Shown in pieces: positions 40,583 through 50,065 of a stretch of DNA of 64,000 nucleotides. This DNA comes from Kalmanozyma brasiliensis GHG001. Taxonomy: Eukaryota > Basidiomycota > Ustilaginomycetes > Ustilaginales. The first letter of the stretch is position 1. Each line of letters opens with the position of its first letter. Made by a program: the position numbers and the translations under genes. The stretch covers positions 248,001-312,000 of the forward strand of contig NW_015961956.1 of assembly GCF_000497045.1 (NCBI RefSeq). The letters run 5' to 3'. Under the pieces are notes generated by a model. It was not told the origin of the DNA and ran no database searches. It saw nothing but the letters and a program-made list of their open reading frames with translations.

Positions 40583-41006
40583 GATTCTCGGTTAGCCGAG
40601 CCTCACTTTGTTTATAAATTGCCTTGATCGTCACGGAAGACGAAAATGCAGATGCACAGACAATGCATTGTTCTCACGGCACGCCCGAGGCAAGGGCAGC
40701 TCAATGCTTGCCGCACAGACGAAGACCCATTGTGGGAGGAGGCCCACACCGAACACGCGAGCACAGACGAATACTGAAAAGTTGTGGGAAAAGAAAGGTG
40801 CATTGAGATCGAATAGCAAATCAACGCAGCAGCCGAGAGGCGGACGAGGCAATGAGCACGCCTCTGTCCCCTTTCTCAGCTATCTACCACACGACGAGAC
40901 GAGGAGATTGACGAGGCAGCGCAATGGGAGAACTTGCAGCCGTCAAAACAAACTGGCTGTTTGCCTTTCGCGACTGAGAAGCTTCCACCCGCGCGAGAAA
41001 CACCGC

Positions 41007-42704
41007 TTACCAGACACGCGTCTCGAGCAGGAGGTCCGACTCGGGAGCCAGACCAAGGCAAGCACGCATAAAGTTGGTGCAGGCGGCCCTCTGGCGGTTG
41101 AGGCTGTTAACGACATCAGTGCCAGGCTTGACGACGGGCGCCTTGAGCGAGTACGACAGCAGCGAGAGCACCGAGTACATCGAGTTCCACTCGGTGTCCT
41201 TGGCCTCAGCCTTGTACGTGATGCGCGTCATGAGCTCGGCAAGGATGGTCAAGTCGAGCAGCAGGGGCGAGGCGAGCAGCGAGTCCTCGCACAGGTTGGT
41301 CACGTAGAGACGGTTGCGACCGCCCATGCAGAGTTCGCTCGTGTAGTCGTCCATAGCCACCTTCTGGTCACCGACAGCAGGCTGGTACTTGATCACGATG
41401 CAGTGATCAGGGTGCTCACCCTTGTCCGCCTTGCCATCCGCCGTCTTCTTACCAGGCACAGCGGGCTTGTACAGCAGGTGGTTGGCAGCACAGCAGTCAT
41501 CGACGACGGACGACTTGGAGATCTCCTTCGACTTGAACTGACGCTGCGAGCTCAGGTTGTAGCCGTCGTTGTTGCCCAGGTGGTTGTACGAGGCAATGGA
41601 GAGAGGCTTGATACCAGCGTTGACGAGGAACTCGGCAAGGACCGACTTGACCTTGGTCTGACCCGTCTTGAGGTCGTCACCGCCAATGAAGGCCTTGTGC
41701 TTCTCGGCGAGCTCGATGCAGCCAGGCACAAAGGTGTTCTGGGGAGCACCGTTGACGTAAGGAGCGTTCTCGAGGATACAGGCGATGGCAAAGACGGTCG
41801 AGGGCGAGACCTCAGCGTGGTTCTGCTCGACGGACTTGAGCAGGTTGTCGGCCGTGTCGTTGACGCCGGGGAGGATCTCGGAGTAGCGCTCGGTGTTGGC
41901 GGTCCAGACGACGATGACCTGGTCGAGGCTGTTCTGACGCTTGAACTCGCGGATGTCGGCACGGATCTGGTCGACGTGGGCAGCCTTGGACTCACCGGGG
42001 AGGGTGTTGTCGGCACGCTCCTCCTGGTTCTGAGCGATGAAGTCAGGGTAGTAGACGGAAGCGAGAGGCTTCATCTCGGCCATGTAAGGGGCAACCTGGC
42101 GCTGAAGGTCGTAGTCGAGCACCTTGGCGCGGGTCATGGCCTGGTCCATGGGCAGACCCGAGATGTCCCAACCGCCGAGGACGAGGTCGTTGGGGTGGAC
42201 CATGGGGAGGACGTTAGAGAAGGGAACCCAGACATCCTTGCCAGTGGCAGGGTCGGTGCCGAGGCGGATGGTCGAAGCGCGGACGAGCGAGCCGTAGTAG
42301 TTGGGCACCTGGAGGCCGTCCTTGTTGTGCCAAGTGATGTTGTGCTTGTTGGCGAGGATGGTGGCGGTGATGGTGGTACCGTTGTTACCACCCCAGCCGA
42401 CCATCATGAGACCGGTGCGGGGCACCTTACGCTCAGTCTTGAACTGGAACTGGCGCTGGATGGGGGTAGCGACGTACTCGGTGGTACCATCGTCGTGGCT
42501 GACCTTCTCAACATGGGTGTTGAGGTACTGGTAGTCCGAGGTGATGGTGTCGTTGGTGTACTGGACCTTGTCCGAGTTGACGCGGATGAACTCGCGCTGT
42601 TCGTGGCGAGCGTTGGTGGGGTTGATGGGCACGTTGGCACCGTTGCCGTTGCCGTTGGCAGCATGGCCGTTGGCGGCGTTGTTTCCGTTAGCGACAGGAG
42701 CCAT
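41007..42704 (-). CDS. INO1: Inositol-3-phosphate synthase INO1
   Basis: 565 residues (yeast 533). It converts glucose 6-phosphate to 1L-myo-inositol 1-phosphate with bound NAD, the committed step of inositol synthesis in the cytosol. Seen: the Rossmann motif GWGGNNGTT near residue 105, GWDISGLPMDQAM, TANTERYSEI, FIGGDDLKTGQTKVKSVL with an active-site lysine, SYNHLGNNDGYNLS, and VVDDCCAANHLLY. All are conserved in eukaryotic synthases. The N-terminus is an Asn/Gly/Ala repeat-like stretch. Codons are heavily C-ending (AAC, GGC, ACC, GTC), more biased than the neighbours, which suits high expression. A TATA box and a leader free of upstream ATGs precede it. The overlapping plus ORF of 719 codons is a shadow. 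Confidence 0.97.
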   Translation of the reverse strand: MAPVANGNNAANGHAANGNGNGANVPINPTNARHEQREFIRVNSDKVQYTNDTITSDYQYLNTHVEKVSHDDGTTEYVATPIQRQFQFKTERKVPRTGLMMVGWGGNNGTTITATILANKHNITWHNKDGLQVPNYYGSLVRASTIRLGTDPATGKDVWVPFSNVLPMVHPNDLVLGGWDISGLPMDQAMTRAKVLDYDLQRQVAPYMAEMKPLASVYYPDFIAQNQEERADNTLPGESKAAHVDQIRADIREFKRQNSLDQVIVVWTANTERYSEILPGVNDTADNLLKSVEQNHAEVSPSTVFAIACILENAPYVNGAPQNTFVPGCIELAEKHKAFIGGDDLKTGQTKVKSVLAEFLVNAGIKPLSIASYNHLGNNDGYNLSSQRQFKSKEISKSSVVDDCCAANHLLYKPAVPGKKTADGKADKGEHPDHCIVIKYQPAVGDQKVAMDDYTSELCMGGRNRLYVTNLCEDSLLASPLLLDLTILAELMTRITYKAEAKDTEWNSMYSVLSLLSYSLKAPVVKPGTDVVNSLNRQRAACTNFMRACLGLAPESDLLLETRVW

Positions 42705-44206
42705 CTTTACGGATTGGGTGAGAAGAGAGGAAGTTCAAAAAGGTGTTGCGGGAGAAGACGGCTTTAATGCGCAGCGAGGTGGGCAGGGGCGGTGTGCTTG
42801 ATGCCCCTGTACGAGTTGTGGGACGAGCAGAGCTGGTTGGAGAAAATGGTGGGCAACGGTTTCGAGTATGCAAGTCCTGTGGTTGAGACAATGACTTGCA
42901 AGGGACGATTGGTTGTGTGTATGTAGTGAGTGAAGAAGGCTGAGAGATCAGACAAGAGTACGCTGTGATGTACAGGTGAAGGGAGCCGGAAGGAACGGAA
43001 GCAAGTGTGAAAGGGTATATATAGGAAGATGAGGCGAGCCGGGCAGCAAACACACGCGTGACGGCACCAGTGCAGAGGAAGCGTGAGTCTTCCGGCCCGG
43101 GGCATTTCGTCGACGTGTGATTTCACTTTTGAAAATCAATTTCTCCGAAGCTGGTTCAGGCGCCAGAGCAGAGGGAGCGGAAGGATTTTGTATTTGGCGA
43201 TTTGCGATCAAGAAGGCCGAGTCGAGTCTCTGCAGCGAGAAAAGGGGAAACGAGGTCCAAGAGAGGAAGCGATCCGATCGGCTCTCGAAAGCAGGCTCTG
43301 CAAGCCCAACAAGTGGAAGCGCTCTTTCGTTCCGATGGTGGCTGCCAGAACGTGAACGTGAAATTGTAAACCTGTCGATCCATCTGATAGCCCCTTCCTT
43401 CCCCCCGCACGTTCGCTTGCTCTTGCTTGCTCGTTTCAGTTCCTCCGCAGCCCTTCTCATAGATCTTGGTCAGCATCGGATCCACTCCGCACATCGTCCG
43501 TTGGAATGAGACTCGGCCTACTCCGCACAGCACGGAGGGACCGGCACGTTGCATCGAGCTAATCGATCAAAGCATGTCGGATGGGCCGTTGTTGCTGCGT
43601 GACACCTCATGCAGTGCCTGCGTGTCGTCTCATTTGGCGTCGGAAGGAAGCGTGTTTGTTAGTGGTGGTGTACTGAAATGCAGACGCGTTTGCCGAATTC
43701 GCCTCTCTCCGAACGAATCATGTATCGAGCGGAGAACGGATCTTGCGGATCGAGATTGCACTCTCTGCTGCTGCTGCTTTTCTTGGCTTGGGGGATCGCA
43801 TCGATGGACATTTGACTGCTCATTCGCAGCTGACAGGCCAAAGCCGCAATCACCGAGAACACACGCTGGTTGCGGCGGCAATCCTGTCCAGAAGGCTTCT
43901 ACGTACTGCAACGACCTGCGTTTCCATCGTGTGCCGGCGTCGAGGCTTTCGGCACTACTGTAGACTCGTTGTGCCCGAAGAGACGAGTCGTGCCCTCTTC
44001 GGCCCAGGCTGTCGAAGCGGTCAAGGAAGCGCGAGTCGCGGTAAACGAACAGACAACCGGCCCACAGCTCAAATTCACGCGCTTTGAAGCCTCTTCCTCC
44101 TCGACCACTTGTCCGAACAGTCACTTTGCTGATGTGACTTGCAATGCATTGCTGTTTGAGGCTTCCATTAGTGCCTCTCCGTGACGTTGGGGTATCAATG
44201 CTCAGA
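42705..44206. other. Intergenic region: INO1 promoter and hok1 3' flank
   Basis: 1.5 kb. A TATA box sits at 43016-43023. The ~280 bases from there to the INO1 ATG contain no ATG on the coding strand, so the INO1 start is unambiguous. A partly palindromic GTGATTTCAC element at about 43118-43127 shares ATTTCAC with the yeast inositol/choline element but lacks its full core. The rest (43400-44200) has only small unsupported ORFs. Confidence 0.55.
43016..43023 (-). promoter_or_regulatory. TATA box of INO1
   Basis: TATATATA about 312 bp upstream of the INO1 ATG on the coding strand, within CCTATATATACCC. It implies a leader of roughly 250-290 bases. It is the clearest TATA box in the window, in keeping with the strong codon bias of the gene. 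Confidence 0.6.
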
Positions 44207-46981
44207 CTACCGTCGGCTAGCGAGCTGCAACGTCGGGTTCACCGTCCTGCGCTGATTGACAAGCCAGCTCCTGCCCGCTGCATTCAGGCCGGTCAACCCG
44301 GAAAGCGCCCGCACTCCACCAGCCGAAAACGATGCCGAGCTCAGCCTGGCATACACTCCTCCTCCCGATCCGCCTGCGCCGCCACCTACACCACCTCCGC
44401 CGCTCGGGTTGAGTCCTGATTCCAGCTCGATCATGTAGCGTCGACCCAGCTCCTGATACGCCGACATCATCAGCCTCTGCTCGCGATCCCAATTGCGTTC
44501 TTTGTCCCGCAACGTCCGCACTTCTCGGTCCAACGCTTCGTAGCTCGCATCGCCTCGTCCTGTTGAACCTTCGAGACCGGCTCCGCCGCCCATCAGACTG
44601 CCAGCTGCGGCGGCTGCAGCAATGCTTCGGTCCTTCTCCTTGATCCTTTTGTCCTGCTGCTTGATGAAAGTTTTTGCCTTCGCAAAGCGTTCTTGCAGGG
44701 CTTTGAGATCGCGTGTCGACCCAAGCGCTTCGCTCTGCAGGCTGGCCACCATCTCTTCCACCTCCTTGGGCAGACCTTTGCCCTTGAGACGCGACTGCAG
44801 CTCGCCCAGCGTGCGTTCGCGTTTGAGCGCTTCGTCCCGTTGTCCGATCCCTTCGGCCTGCAGATCCACCTTCTCCATCAGAAGCGCATTCACTTGCCCC
44901 ATGTACATACGGTTCTGCTCGTTGATCGATGCGAGCTCCGTCTTGAGCTTCTTGATGTGCGCTTCCAGCTCGTCCTTGTCCGCGTCCACCGAGGCTCGCA
45001 GCGAATGCAGGATGTCCACCTGGTCCTTATTGACCAGCGTCAGATCCGACTTGGCTATCGTGAGCTCTCTTGCCACTTGCTCGTTCTGCACCTCCAGTTC
45101 GGTGGCCTGACGCTTGGCTGCGTCCAGCTCTTCCACCATCTCATTGAGTCGCAGCCGCAGTGCAAACGCGGCCTCTGTGCCGTCGCCCAGATCTGACTTG
45201 CCGCTCCGGATGGCTTCCAGCTGGTTCTGCAGCACCATCTTTTCGCGATGCTCTCGCAGATAGTCCGACTCGTAGCGAGTCTTCATGCGTTGTGCATCTT
45301 CCAGCAGATTCTCCAGTACGATCAAGCGCGAGTGGTCCGCCTTGTTCGTCTTGGCTGCTTCCAGCTCGCGTGAAAGCTTGCGCACCTTGATCTTGAGGTC
45401 GGTCATCGTTGTGCCACTCAGCGCATCATCAAGTTCGCCTGAGCGGTCCAAGACATCTTCCTCCTCCTCGAGCTCGTCTGCGTCTTCGGCACTGGCTCTG
45501 CTCGCATCTGCTGCAACCAAACCATCGACTCCGTTAGCAGAGGCGTTCGAGTTGCGGCTCACCAGTTGTTTGCGCTTGGTCAACGAGGTGTCACCTCCAA
45601 GCTCGAGTTCTTTGATCCGTTCTTGGTATAATTCCATCTCCTCCTTGGCGCTGGCTCGCTGATCCTCGGATGCCTTGAGTCGCGAGAGGATCTGCTCCTG
45701 CTCGTACTTGGACGTGGAGAGATCGCGTTGTAGATTGGACGACTTGGACTCGAGATCCGCGATCTGCGACTTGTACGAGTCCATGAGCGGCTTGAACGCC
45801 GAGACGCGTTTGTACTCGTCCTCCAGCTTGGCGTTGCGATCCACCAGCTCGGCATTCTGGTCTTCCAGCGTCTTGAGCTGTCGCCGAACGTCGGCACCCT
45901 CTTCGAGCTTCTTCTTGTACTTTTCGATGGCGTTCTCGGCCTTCTGCAGACGATCTGCGGCATGTCGATATTCCTCCATCTGGTCCTTGAGCTTAGTGGC
46001 TTCTTCCGAGGTCTTTTGGAGTTCTTCGATTTTGCGCTTGGCTTCTTCCGACGATTGGAGCAGCTTTTCGTTGTCGGTCTCGAGCTCTGCAACAGTGTCC
46101 TCGCTGCGACGTAGGTCGTTCTTCAGCCTCTCGATCTCTTGCCGCATCAGCACGGCTGCCTCGTCGTTGCGTTCTGCGTCGACCTGCTTCTTCTGCTCTT
46201 CGTGTGAGGCTGCAATCTCTTCCTTCTCGCTTTGCAGGTCTTGAAAGTTGTTCTTGAGCTCCCTATGCGCCTCAAGTAGGACCAGATAGGACTTGTCCAC
46301 GTCCTCCTTCTGCAGCTGGATTGCCTCGAGCTCGGCGGCCAATTGAGCGACCGACTTACCCTGATGCTTTGCGTCGAAGCTGTCGCTTTCGCCATCAATG
46401 ACAGAGGAAGAGATCGAGTCGTCGGCTAGTGATGTGGCCTGCTGCTCCTCTTGACCTTGTGCGATGAGAGACATGATGCGCTCGATCGACATCATGAGCT
46501 GATGCTGGTGCGCTTGGTCGAGTGTCTGGATGGCGGCAATGTGCGTTTCGTTCTTCTCGCTCTGCACAGCGATACCGATGGCCAGTAGACACAGCTTGGC
46601 GACTTCAGCGGGGTCGGCGGAGCGCGCGATCGCATTGAGTTCGGGCACTGGTAGCGGGGCAGGGGCGCATTGCAGGCTCTCGGAGTAGAACTGCATCATG
46701 AGCTTGTAGAGGCGCTTGAGAGTGCCGATGGTGAGCACCCAATTGTCCTTTGTGTCGCCAGCATGGGGATTGCGGAAAAGGTCGGAGTCGATGTCGGCAA
46801 GGATCTGAAAGAGAGCAACGCCATCAGAGAGGTCGGATGGGTTGGTCACCGCTCTGTCGGCCTCGGGGATATCAGCGAGTACAGCCTGAGCCCAAGCCAC
46901 GAAGGCATCGATTTCGGCATCTGGAGATGATGCTGCAGCGGTGGTGGTCGCCGGCAATGGTGGGACTTGCGGATCTGACAT
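44207..46981 (-). CDS. hok1: Hook adaptor protein Hok1
   Basis: 924 residues. An N-terminal calponin-homology-like HOOK domain lies at about 22-170 (EIDAFVAWAQAVL, SDGVALFQILADIDSDLF, NWVLTIGTLKRLYKLMMQFY, ADPAEVAKLCLLAIGIAVQS). Long coiled coils follow from about 175 to 850, with heptads broken by a Ser/Glu-rich gap near 500. The C-terminal ~75 residues are Gly/Ser-rich and end in SRR. In Ustilago, Hok1 sits on early endosomes with FTS/FHIP partners and switches them between kinesin-3 and dynein. The domain order and length fit that protein. Start at ATG 46981. It is divergent from the SIKE-like gene over 746 bp. Confidence 0.9.
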   Translation of the reverse strand: MSDPQVPPLPATTTAAASSPDAEIDAFVAWAQAVLADIPEADRAVTNPSDLSDGVALFQILADIDSDLFRNPHAGDTKDNWVLTIGTLKRLYKLMMQFYSESLQCAPAPLPVPELNAIARSADPAEVAKLCLLAIGIAVQSEKNETHIAAIQTLDQAHQHQLMMSIERIMSLIAQGQEEQQATSLADDSISSSVIDGESDSFDAKHQGKSVAQLAAELEAIQLQKEDVDKSYLVLLEAHRELKNNFQDLQSEKEEIAASHEEQKKQVDAERNDEAAVLMRQEIERLKNDLRRSEDTVAELETDNEKLLQSSEEAKRKIEELQKTSEEATKLKDQMEEYRHAADRLQKAENAIEKYKKKLEEGADVRRQLKTLEDQNAELVDRNAKLEDEYKRVSAFKPLMDSYKSQIADLESKSSNLQRDLSTSKYEQEQILSRLKASEDQRASAKEEMELYQERIKELELGGDTSLTKRKQLVSRNSNASANGVDGLVAADASRASAEDADELEEEEDVLDRSGELDDALSGTTMTDLKIKVRKLSRELEAAKTNKADHSRLIVLENLLEDAQRMKTRYESDYLREHREKMVLQNQLEAIRSGKSDLGDGTEAAFALRLRLNEMVEELDAAKRQATELEVQNEQVARELTIAKSDLTLVNKDQVDILHSLRASVDADKDELEAHIKKLKTELASINEQNRMYMGQVNALLMEKVDLQAEGIGQRDEALKRERTLGELQSRLKGKGLPKEVEEMVASLQSEALGSTRDLKALQERFAKAKTFIKQQDKRIKEKDRSIAAAAAAGSLMGGGAGLEGSTGRGDASYEALDREVRTLRDKERNWDREQRLMMSAYQELGRRYMIELESGLNPSGGGGVGGGAGGSGGGVYARLSSASFSAGGVRALSGLTGLNAAGRSWLVNQRRTVNPTLQLASRR

Positions 46982-47727
46982 GGCGGCGGTTCAAGGCGTC
47001 GCCTACCTGACGCAGAAGGTTGACCTTGGTGGTGATTGTGGATTTCCTATCTCATGGTCAGTGAGCTTTCGACCTCCGTGCCAGGGTCTGATTAGCCAGG
47101 TTCTGACAGCTGCGTGAACGCCTTGTGCTGTTGCAGCTACCTCCTAATCGGGCGGTGAACCTTGAGCGAGGCTGATAGCAGTGATGGCTGAGTTGACGGG
47201 TCTTTGTGACTTTGTGGAAGTGGGACTGCTGGTTGGACCTGCGTGGGCGCTACAGTGACAAAGCGTGGGAGTGTTGGTCTCGCACAGATCCTCGTCCTTT
47301 GTGCGAGACCGCGCTGTGCTGCTGCACAAATTGGCCATCATCACGTGAAATGGCACTGCCCAAATCCAATTCCCGAGTCCCATCTCGTCATTCCAAGCTT
47401 CCACTGGCTCTTGCTCTTGACGTTTTGTCCACCAAACCATCCTTCGTCGTCCGACATATCAAGCATCCAGCATTCACCAGACAGCATTCCGCCTCTCCTG
47501 CTTGCTACTCCCACACGCGTCGAGCGCCTCTCGAAAGAACTTGGCCCACATACGACTTGTATCTGCTGCCTGGCATACGTTCATTTCCTGTCTCGACAAA
47601 CTGCAACGAAAAGCACTCCACCTTGAACATCCGGCCACAAACGACAATCGATGGCAGTTTGACTTGCTGCTCAGTAGCGACATCCTCTTCACCACTAGCC
47701 AGCCTTCCGTGAGGTGGCCGTCAGGAC
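46982..47727. promoter_or_regulatory. Bidirectional promoter region, hok1 / SIKE-like gene
   Basis: 746 bp between divergent ATGs. It contains a perfect TCACGTGA palindrome near the centre and an AATTGG/CCAATT-type pair (about 47326-47371). The SIKE-side leader is CA- and CT-rich. No coding exon was found. Confidence 0.55.
47342..47347. promoter_or_regulatory. E-box CACGTG in the shared promoter
   Basis: CACGTG inside the 8-bp palindrome TCACGTGA at 47341-47348. It lies about 360 bp from the hok1 ATG and 380 bp from the SIKE-like ATG. This is the consensus of bHLH factors such as Cbf1 or Pho4. Function is inferred. Confidence 0.4.
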
Positions 47728-49779
47728 ATGACCATGATGGACGGCGATGACATGCAGAGACTATGGTCTCTCATAGAGGACCTCACGAATCAGCTCCAGG
47801 CGAACCGACAGCTCTGCGAGTCTCTGCAACAGCAAGCAGATCAACTACGCGGCCAGGCCATCCATTCCGGCACTGGCTTCGCCCTTCGCAGGTTCAACAC
47901 CGACCTCTCGAAAGAAAAGTTCGAGTCCGAGCTCGAGGCCCTCAACGCGCATCTCGTCAAGGAGAACCTCAGCCTGTCACAAGAGAACAAGCAACAGGCC
48001 GTGCTGCTTCGCGAGTACGAAAACACTCTCGAAACCGTCATGGCCAAGTTCCGCAGCTTCTCGCACTCGACTCAACAGCACACGTTGCAGCTGACCCAAC
48101 ACTACGAGTCGCTCCTTGCCCAGACAACACACAATGCGGCAGAGCAGACGTTAGCAGCAGAGACCGCTTTCAGTGGCACTTTGACACATCTCGGAGGTCT
48201 GGTTAGGAGAGCAATGCAGTCGCTGGATGGCGAGGTCAGCGATGATGAGTCGGACGGAGAGGATCACGACGGAGCGTCAGCGCGGAAGGCGAAGCGTGGC
48301 TGGGTGCAGGATCCAAGGTGGTACGGGTCTGGGGGGTATACAGGCAAGACGACCGATCCTGAAGCGCTTCGGGCCGAAGAAGCGCTCGATCGACTCACAG
48401 AAGAGGAGAGGCTTCGGATGGAGAACGACACTCTTCGCGAACTCCTCGGCTTGAAGGAGAAGAGCGATGCCCTCATCTCATCTCCAGATACCGTCCAGCC
48501 CTACGTAATCGAGGCTCCCGTAGCATCCAAGCCGCTATCGCCAGCAGAGAGGCGTGCATCTCTCACCGTCGACGAAGCAACCATCGCAGCAGAGGCGAGT
48601 GGACAGCCGCCAAACAAAGCGCTGCAGATCTCATCCACCACACGGCCGGGCGACGAGAACGTGGAAGCCAAACCATTGTCGCCGGCCCGCATTTCGCCCA
48701 AAATCACGCCTGCGCTGGATCGCAAAGACCAGATCATCGAAGAAGCCATTCTGGCAGATGACGAGGTCCAGAACGACCGTGGGCGCAGAGCCAGCGATTC
48801 TAGTCCCCTGATTGGCAGCGACGCCTCGGCGTCGAGCGACGTAACAGCGGCCCCCTCAGCCACCGAATCGCTTCCAGCCGTGTTCGCCGCAGATGATGCA
48901 GAGACCGCTCCATCGTCCATCGAGGAGCTACGAGCTGCTACCCAACAGACGGCTGAAGCATCCCAATTGCATGCCACCGTGCCTGCTCCTCTACAGGCTG
49001 ACGCCGCTACAGGCTCGGATGCCGACGCGATCACGCCCATTGACGAGGTGGAACAGCAGACATCTGCTGGCCCGCCGACAGGCGCTGAACCAAACATGCT
49101 TGCCGAGGCGGCTCCTCCTGCGCTGGTTTCGACTGGTATCGAAGAAGGCGATGGCATCTCGTCCAACACCACTGTCACCTCGGCTTCCGGTATCGATGTG
49201 GCCGAGGCATCGACATCTCCAGAAGCGACAGCAGTAGCAGCCTCAACAGAGCACGCCAGCTTACCGGGCTCGACTCCATCGGACGCGACAGCCTCGTCGA
49301 ACGATACAGGCCTGTCTTCTGTTCCTGCAGCGGATACCAAGTCTGCCGACGTCCCAAGCCCAGCAGTGGTCACTGCTCCGCCTTCCGACAGCGCCGAGGG
49401 CGACTTCGAGCCGATTCCCGCTCTATCGACGACATCACCCATCGACGACGCCTTGAAAGCGGAGGCGAGCGAGACGGTCATCCCAGCTGAACCGGCCAAG
49501 CAGGACAATCAGGGTGTCACTCCTGAGGTTGCTGCCGATGCCCAAGCTCCGGCAGATGCCACTCCCGCGGCCGACCAAAACACAGTCAAGGCCGACGCTG
49601 TCAATACTGAAGCGGACGCGAGCAAGGACGCAAAGACGCTGCTCAAACCTCCAAGTGGCAATCAGGGTCGCAAAGATGGCTCGCCGTCTCCGGGCAAGAA
49701 CCGCGGAAGAGGTCACAGAGGCAAAGGAAACCGACACAACAAGTCCAATTCCAACGCTGCGAACAAGACTTCCTCCTGA
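47728..49779 (+). CDS. SIKE/FGFR1OP2-family coiled-coil protein (STRIPAK-associated) with long acidic tail
   Basis: 683 residues. The first ~165 form the SIKE-type coiled coil: LWSLIEDLTNQLQANRQLCE, LRRFNTDLSKEKFESELEAL, then LREYENTLETVMAKFRSFS. This is the best conserved part of the family, whose members bind the striatin complex (SCI1 in filamentous ascomycetes). A shorter coiled coil lies at about 210-250. The remaining ~430 residues are low-complexity Ala/Ser/Thr/Pro/Glu. A strongly basic, Gly/Arg/Asn-rich end (RGRGHRGKGNRHNKSN) is not known to me from the animal proteins. Codons 1 and 4 are both ATG; the start could be either. STRIPAK controls cell fusion, septation and development in fungi. 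Family moderately sure, role inferred. Confidence 0.7.
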   Translation: MTMMDGDDMQRLWSLIEDLTNQLQANRQLCESLQQQADQLRGQAIHSGTGFALRRFNTDLSKEKFESELEALNAHLVKENLSLSQENKQQAVLLREYENTLETVMAKFRSFSHSTQQHTLQLTQHYESLLAQTTHNAAEQTLAAETAFSGTLTHLGGLVRRAMQSLDGEVSDDESDGEDHDGASARKAKRGWVQDPRWYGSGGYTGKTTDPEALRAEEALDRLTEEERLRMENDTLRELLGLKEKSDALISSPDTVQPYVIEAPVASKPLSPAERRASLTVDEATIAAEASGQPPNKALQISSTTRPGDENVEAKPLSPARISPKITPALDRKDQIIEEAILADDEVQNDRGRRASDSSPLIGSDASASSDVTAAPSATESLPAVFAADDAETAPSSIEELRAATQQTAEASQLHATVPAPLQADAATGSDADAITPIDEVEQQTSAGPPTGAEPNMLAEAAPPALVSTGIEEGDGISSNTTVTSASGIDVAEASTSPEATAVAASTEHASLPGSTPSDATASSNDTGLSSVPAADTKSADVPSPAVVTAPPSDSAEGDFEPIPALSTTSPIDDALKAEASETVIPAEPAKQDNQGVTPEVAADAQAPADATPAADQNTVKADAVNTEADASKDAKTLLKPPSGNQGRKDGSPSPGKNRGRGHRGKGNRHNKSNSNAANKTSS

Positions 49780-50065
49780 TCTAGCGCAATGCCATCGTCA
49801 TCTTTCGGACTTCTCTGTGTGTGTGCGTGTTTCGATGAGCTGCAGTAAGAATGAATGAGCGAGGAGGCATAGCGGAATTCGGACATTTGGACGGCGTGCA
49901 TATTTTGTGGTGATTCTGCGCACGAGCCTTTCCGTTCACGACCATCACCCGCTGTTCTTCTCGCATCTTCGCAACGCCTCGTCGAGCCATCGGGTGCCTT
50001 GCTTCGCTGCACAGTCTTGACGCTGGACCTCGCTACGCGCCTAACACACAGCTACGCAGCCAACG

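Larger units (their letters stand above)
39885..41006. other. Intergenic region: multicopper oxidase promoter and INO1 3' end
   Basis: 1.1 kb in tandem minus-strand orientation. The proximal part has a TTATAA box 71-76 bp before the oxidase ATG. The distal part holds four CGG-N-CCG inverted repeats (listed separately), a perfect 5-bp-stem hairpin CTCGG-TTAG-CCGAG at 40587-40600, and an A/T box at 40610-40620. The INO1 3' UTR fills the right end. No tRNA or extra gene was recognised. Confidence 0.55.

Noticed and set aside
40608..42767. 719-codon plus-strand ORF
   Set aside because: Antisense shadow of INO1; it encodes Val/Gly/Asp-rich sequence typical of the reverse frame of highly biased genes.
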